Of a DNA stretch of 7,749 nucleotides, positions 4,431 to 7,749 are shown piece after piece. This stretch comes from Desulfovibrio sp. UBA6121 (GTDB lineage Bacteria; Desulfobacterota; Desulfovibrionia; Desulfovibrionales; Desulfovibrionaceae): the NCBI GenBank assembly GCA_002422505.1, contig DIVX01000090.1:2571-10319 (forward strand), written 5' to 3'. Position 1 is the stretch's first letter; the number at the start of each line of letters is the position of its first letter. The position numbers were made by a program, and so were the translations under genes. The notes under the pieces are model-generated. The model was not told the DNA's origin, ran no database searches, and saw nothing but the letters and a program-made list of their open reading frames with translations.

Positions 4431-7046
4431 ATGGCGGGACTCTCCAAGATCGAAGTTGCGGAAGGTATTTTCTACGTCAGCATTCCCGAGGCGGACGTGC
4501 ACATTCTGTGCGGTTGCCCGGCGGACAGCGTAAAGCACCTCACCAAACGCGGCCTCATCAAGGCCGTGGAGAGCGACGGCGTGCGCTACGAGACCGGCCC
4601 GAACGCCATTCTGCTCTCCGACGCGCACATCCAGAACGGCCGCTTCACCAATCTCTCAGAATTCCCCATCCTGCAGATGTTCTATCGCCAGGGCCGCATC
4701 ATTCCCGGGCACCCCAACAACACCGGGCTCAAGCCCGTGCTTGTGGGCGCGCGCAGGCAGGTGGAGGCGCAGATGGAATACATCTCGCGGGGGAACTACG
4801 GGCTGATGAGCGAGGAGGAGATCATCCGTACGGGAGTCTCCCCGGAGCTGGCCCGGCAAATGATGCGCCTGAAGCTCAAGTTCGCCTTTGGAAAAATCCG
4901 CCACATGGACGAATACCTGGACCTTGTGGTGTTGGAGAACGAGCCCCAGGAGATTCGCAACCAGGTCTTCATCAAGCGCCTTAAGCCCAACCTTTTTGAA
5001 ATATCCTACGCCAGGCAGTCCGTGCGGGTGGACCTGAACCCTCCGCAGCACTCCCAGGCCCTGCCCCCCTACGTGCTGGGCTTCCATCAGATCCGGCGCG
5101 ACTACTTCGCGGTGCTGCACTCCGGCGAGGGCGACGGCTGGGACATCAACCGCCCGGCCATGGCCAGCATCCTGCTCTTCCAGGGCAAGGTGTATCTCAT
5201 CGATGCCGGTCCAAACATCATGCATTCGCTCAATGCCCTGGGCATCAGCGTCAACGAAATCGCAGGCATCTTCCACACCCATGCCCACGACGACCATTTT
5301 TGCGGCCTGCCGGACCTCATGCGCGCCGACCACCGCATCCCCTATTACGCCACCGCGCTGGTGCGCGCCTCAGTGATGAAGAAACTGGCCGCCCTGTCCA
5401 TGATGAACGAGGACGAGTTCGAACATTACTTCGAGTTCCACGACCTGGCCCTGGGCGAGTGGAACGACATCGACACCCTTGAGGTCAAGCCCGTGTTCTC
5501 GCCGCACCCGGTGGAAACCACGGTGATGTTCTTCCGCACCTTGGACCGCACCGGCTACCGCTCGTACGCCCACTTCGCAGACATAGCGAGCCTCAAGCTT
5601 CTGCGCGGCATGATCACGCCCGACAACGAAGCGCCGGGAATTTCGCAGGAATTGTACGATACCGTGGCGCAAAGCTACCTTACCCCCGTCGACCTCAAGA
5701 AGCTGGACATCGGCGGCGGCATGATCCACGGCGACGCCGAAGACTTCGCCGAGGACAAAAGCGAAAAGATCATCCTGGCGCACACGGCCCTGCCCTTGAG
5801 CAACAGGCAAAAAGAGATAGGTTCCGGCGCGCCCTTCGGCACCGTGGATGTGCTCATTCCCTCCCATCAGGACTATGTGCGCTCCAACGCCTTCCACTCG
5901 CTTGCCAGCTATTTTCCCACCGTGACCAGCTCGCGGCTGCGCGTGCTTCTGAACAACCCCGTGGTCAAGTTCAACCCGGAATCCATCATCCTCAAGGCCG
6001 GGCGACGGGCGGACTGCGTGTACCTGCTGCTGACCGGACAGGTGGAGATGATCCAGACGCGCAGGCACGTGTTCAGCACCTTGTCCTCCGGGGCCATGCT
6101 GGGAGAGGTGACGGCCCTGACGGACAAGCCCAGCGCCGAGACCTACCGCGCGGCCAACTTCGTTCAGGCCCTGCGCATTCCCATGGACTTGTACAGCGTG
6201 TTCGTGAAGAGCAACGGCCTGTTCGAACGCATGGCGCGCCAACTGGACGTGCGCGGCTTTTTGTATACCAACCGCCTCTTCGGCGACGCCTTGTCCTGCA
6301 CCAGGCAAAACGCCATCGCGGCCGCCATAACCCCCCGCATCTATCTCAAGGACTCCATCATCGGCCGCAGCGCAGCGCCGCGCCTGGGGCTCGTCAAGTC
6401 CGGCGCGGTGGATCTGCTCATCGGCGACCGCGTGATTGAACGGCTCAAGGCCGGAGACTATTTTTGCGAAAGCACGGTGCTTTTCAACATCCCCTGCCTG
6501 TTCAAGGCCCAGGCCGTAAAGGACACGGAGCTGTATGAGATTCCCGCCACGGTGCTGGCGGAGGTGCCCATTGTGCGCTGGAAGCTGCTTGAAGTGTACG
6601 AGGCGCGGCTGGAAAAGGCCGTGTCACTGGATGCCGTAGCCGACCCGCTGGCCTGGCAGGAGGAATACGGCACCGGCATTGAAAGCATGGACAGGGAGCA
6701 CCGGGAACTGTTCCGCAGCGCGAAATCGCTGTACAAAACCCTGTTCAGCGCAGCGGCGGGCGCAGGCACCGGCGACCTGCTGCGCCAGTTGCTCGAAACC
6801 ACACGGGAGCACTTCGAGACCGAGGAACGCCTAATGCGCGAGCACGGCTACCCCGGCCATGTCGAACACGAGCAGAGCCACACGCTGATTCTAAGCGCCC
6901 TGGGCACCATCTGCGACGATTACGACTCCTGGCGGCTGGCTTCCAAAATAGACGTGAGCAGCATCATCAAGGATAATGTCATGACCCACATTTTGACCGA
7001 GGACCGCAAGCTGGGTGCATTTTTGAAGGAACTCGGCCTGAGCTAG
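4431..7046 (+). CDS. Multidomain sensor/enzyme: MBL fold, two cNMP-binding-like domains, C-terminal bacteriohemerythrin
   Basis: The soluble 871-residue protein has four parts. Residues about 1-205 form a region with no domain I can name; it includes CGCPADSVKHL (C27, C29). Residues about 210-500 are a metallo-beta-lactamase fold: HAHDDH at 284-289, H359 in SPHP, D384 in the AHFAD segment and H479 in PSHQD are the likely metal ligands. The HxHxDH form points to a zinc-type hydrolase, not a flavodiiron protein (HxExDH). Two cNMP-binding-like domains follow (about 510-610 and 633-735). Both lack the phosphate-cassette Arg: Ser stands there in the first, Leu in the second. Residues about 742-871 are hemerythrin, with all seven diiron ligands at H757, H794, E798, H813, H817, H853 and D858, which would bind O2 or NO. 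An in-frame TAA directly precedes the ATG, so translation cannot start earlier; the ribosome site is weak (GGTGA close to the ATG). It is divergent from the HD-GYP phosphodiesterase. The substrate is unknown. Confidence 0.93.
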   Translation: MAGLSKIEVAEGIFYVSIPEADVHILCGCPADSVKHLTKRGLIKAVESDGVRYETGPNAILLSDAHIQNGRFTNLSEFPILQMFYRQGRIIPGHPNNTGLKPVLVGARRQVEAQMEYISRGNYGLMSEEEIIRTGVSPELARQMMRLKLKFAFGKIRHMDEYLDLVVLENEPQEIRNQVFIKRLKPNLFEISYARQSVRVDLNPPQHSQALPPYVLGFHQIRRDYFAVLHSGEGDGWDINRPAMASILLFQGKVYLIDAGPNIMHSLNALGISVNEIAGIFHTHAHDDHFCGLPDLMRADHRIPYYATALVRASVMKKLAALSMMNEDEFEHYFEFHDLALGEWNDIDTLEVKPVFSPHPVETTVMFFRTLDRTGYRSYAHFADIASLKLLRGMITPDNEAPGISQELYDTVAQSYLTPVDLKKLDIGGGMIHGDAEDFAEDKSEKIILAHTALPLSNRQKEIGSGAPFGTVDVLIPSHQDYVRSNAFHSLASYFPTVTSSRLRVLLNNPVVKFNPESIILKAGRRADCVYLLLTGQVEMIQTRRHVFSTLSSGAMLGEVTALTDKPSAETYRAANFVQALRIPMDLYSVFVKSNGLFERMARQLDVRGFLYTNRLFGDALSCTRQNAIAAAITPRIYLKDSIIGRSAAPRLGLVKSGAVDLLIGDRVIERLKAGDYFCESTVLFNIPCLFKAQAVKDTELYEIPATVLAEVPIVRWKLLEVYEARLEKAVSLDAVADPLAWQEEYGTGIESMDREHRELFRSAKSLYKTLFSAAAGAGTGDLLRQLLETTREHFETEERLMREHGYPGHVEHEQSHTLILSALGTICDDYDSWRLASKIDVSSIIKDNVMTHILTEDRKLGAFLKELGLS

Positions 7047-7058
7047 CAATTGCGCCTT

Positions 7059-7102
7059 TCTGAGCCTGCCCAAAGTGGCTGACAACAAATTTGTCACTCA
7101 GA
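7059..7102 (+). repeat. Nested inverted repeats after the MBL-cNMP-hemerythrin gene
   Basis: An inner stem TGACAA (7080-7085) and TTGTCA (7091-7096) closes a five-base loop. It is directly followed by CTCAGA (7097-7102), which pairs with TCTGAG at 7059-7064, leaving a 15-base asymmetric bulge on the left side. The structure begins 13 bases after the stop codon and probably forms the 3' end fold of that mRNA, ahead of the terminator-like hairpin. Confidence 0.4.
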
Positions 7103-7106
7103 CTTT

Positions 7107-7126
7107 CCGGCAACCCGGTTATTTTT
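7107..7126 (+). terminator. Short hairpin with T-rich tail, likely terminator of the large gene
   Basis: CCGG (7107-7110), loop CAAC, CCGG (7115-7118) is followed at once by TTATTTTT (7119-7126). The stem has only four pairs, but all are G-C, and the T-tail is the best in the window. The position, 60 bases past the large gene's stop, suits an intrinsic terminator, perhaps aided by the upstream fold. Confidence 0.45.
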
Positions 7127-7132
7127 CAAAAT

Positions 7133-7146
7133 TGTTACAAGTAACA
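7133..7146. promoter_or_regulatory. Inverted repeat, possible operator upstream of glnN
   Basis: TGTTACAAGTAACA has exact six-base arms around a two-base centre. It lies 283 bases before the glnN start and about 55 bases upstream of the sigma54-like sequence. Its short spacing looks more like a protein-binding dyad than an RNA hairpin. No known regulator box is matched with confidence. Confidence 0.35.
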
Positions 7147-7200
7147 GCCACATCCCGCCCCCTCTTCCATCATCCCATTGATTCAACACGCTTTTTATTC

Positions 7201-7217
7201 TTGGCCCGATTCTTGAT
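7201..7217 (+). promoter_or_regulatory. Possible sigma54 promoter for glnN
   Basis: TTGGCCCGATTCTTGAT fits the -24/-12 pattern TTGGCACGnnnnTTGCA with correct spacing and an intact GG. The normally invariant GC at -12 is GA here, which weakens the call. Nitrogen control through sigma54 would make sense for a glutamine synthetase. A poor sigma70 alternative is TTGATT (7289-7294), 17 bases, TACTGT (7312-7317). Confidence 0.35.
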
Positions 7218-7231
7218 ACCTTGGTTTCAAC

Positions 7232-7245
7232 TCAGCGCACGCTGA
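7232..7245 (+). repeat. Inverted repeat near the presumed glnN transcription start
   Basis: TCAGCG (7232-7237) and CGCTGA (7240-7245) surround a CA centre; as RNA this would be a five-pair stem with a GCAC tetraloop. If transcription starts about 12 bases after the sigma54-like -12 element, this hairpin would lie at the very 5' end of the glnN leader, where it could stabilise the message or act as an operator. Confidence 0.35.
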
Positions 7246-7415
7246 AGGCCGGTGACGCGCAGTGCACCCTCGCAAGGCGCGCCGCCACTTGATTGGCCAA
7301 GGCAGTTGGCATACTGTGGACGGGACATGGCTCCACCGCAGCGGGAAGCAGGTCGCTTTTCTAACAATTTTGCCAAGCACTAACCAAACGCCACCACTTA
7401 CAGGAGTCAGCCACC

Positions 7416-7749
7416 ATGAGCGGAATCCAGGCACGTCTCAACGCCATCTCGGCAGTCATCAACTACAAACCTTCCCATGCCCCTCTGAACTTCCACGACA
7501 CCAAGCCCACCGAAATTTTCGGCTCCAACGTCTTCAGCGAGAAGGTCATGAAGGACCGCCTGCCCAAGGCCGTCTACAAGTCCCTCAAGAAGACCATCGA
7601 CCTCGGTGAAAAGCTCGACGCCAGCATTGCTGATGTTGTGGCCAACACCATGAAGGACTGGGCCATTGAGAAGGGCGCCACCCACTTCACCCACGTGTTC
7701 TTCCCGCTCACCGGCATGACTGCTGAGAAGCACGACGCCTTCCTGGTGC
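7416..7749 (+). CDS. glnN: Type III glutamine synthetase (GlnN), N-terminal 111 residues, cut by the window edge
   Basis: The ATG at 7416 is preceded by AGGAG at 7402-7406, nine bases away. The frame is open to the window end, giving 111 codons. The translation carries the N-terminal signature of GSIII: IFGSNVFSEKVMKDRLPK (about 34-51), KSLKKTIDLGEKLD (about 55-68), then MKDWAIEKGATHFTHVFFP (about 80-98) and LTGMTAEKHDAF (about 99-110). GSIII enzymes are about 700 or more residues and form large double-ring complexes that make glutamine from glutamate, ammonia and ATP. The THxTHxFxPLTGxTAEKHD segment is strongly conserved in this family and absent from GSI and GSII. The catalytic domain lies outside the window. 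The long upstream region with a sigma54-like site suggests nitrogen control. Codon use is strongly biased to C-ending codons, fitting a well-expressed gene. Confidence 0.93.
   Translation, partial: MSGIQARLNAISAVINYKPSHAPLNFHDTKPTEIFGSNVFSEKVMKDRLPKAVYKSLKKTIDLGEKLDASIADVVANTMKDWAIEKGATHFTHVFFPLTGMTAEKHDAFLV

Larger units (their letters stand above)
7047..7415. other. 369-base intergenic region before glnN
   Basis: No protein gene is supported here. Reading rightward it holds inverted repeats just after the preceding stop (7059-7102), a hairpin with a T-rich tail (7107-7126), a 14-base inverted repeat (7133-7146), a pyrimidine-rich stretch (7150-7176), a sigma54-like sequence (7201-7217), another inverted repeat (7232-7245) and a GC-rich leader to the glnN ribosome binding site at 7402-7406. 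The one open frame starting at 7262 overlaps glnN out of frame and has no ribosome site. No known riboswitch was recognised. Confidence 0.7.

Noticed and set aside
5370..6308. Open frame of 312 codons on the minus strand opposite the large gene
   Set aside because: It is a shadow of the MBL-cNMP coding sequence with biased composition and no start signals.
7237..7265. NtrC-like GCAC...GTGC pair near the glnN start region
   Set aside because: Spacing and flanks do not match the NtrC box; four-base half-sites are too common.
7407..7733. Minus-strand frame opposite the start of glnN, and a plus-strand frame at 7262-7609
   Set aside because: Both overlap the clear GlnN N-terminus out of frame; the glnN frame itself has a good ribosome site and family signature.

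Overview
The window comes from a GC-rich bacterial chromosome. The best guess for the source is a sulfate-reducing Desulfovibrio-type deltaproteobacterium. This is inferred from the gene content (bacteriohemerythrin-type sensor, type III glutamine synthetase, ThiD-ThiN fusion, c-di-GMP signalling) and from protein style; no 16S or other species marker is present. No insertion sequence, phage gene, CRISPR array or obvious mobile segment is visible.

Layout. At the left edge is the 5' end of a tRNA-Leu gene (minus strand, running off the window), with a good sigma70-like promoter just upstream. Four protein genes then lie on the minus strand: a ThiD-ThiN bifunctional thiamine synthesis enzyme (129-1487), a small protein of unknown function (1599-2033), a coiled-coil protein of unknown function (2121-2861), and a response regulator with an HD-GYP c-di-GMP phosphodiesterase domain (3096-4190). 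A divergent intergenic region (4191-4430) separates these from a large plus-strand gene (4431-7046). That gene encodes an 871-residue protein with a conserved N-terminal region, a metallo-beta-lactamase fold domain, two cyclic-nucleotide-binding-like domains and a C-terminal hemerythrin domain with all seven diiron ligands. A structured intergenic region (7047-7415) follows. It holds a terminator-like hairpin, two inverted repeats and a possible sigma54 promoter, and leads into the 5' end of glnN (type III glutamine synthetase), which is cut by the window edge.

How the parts may work together. The most notable pairing is the divergent REC-HD-GYP phosphodiesterase and the MBL/cNMP/hemerythrin protein. 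The first would lower c-di-GMP when phosphorylated by an unseen histidine kinase. The second looks like an oxygen- or NO-responsive enzyme or sensor. A shared intergenic region suggests, but does not prove, co-regulation in a redox or oxygen-avoidance response. The thiamine and glutamine genes look like ordinary housekeeping neighbours. Most other long open frames are shadows produced by high GC on the strand opposite real genes.
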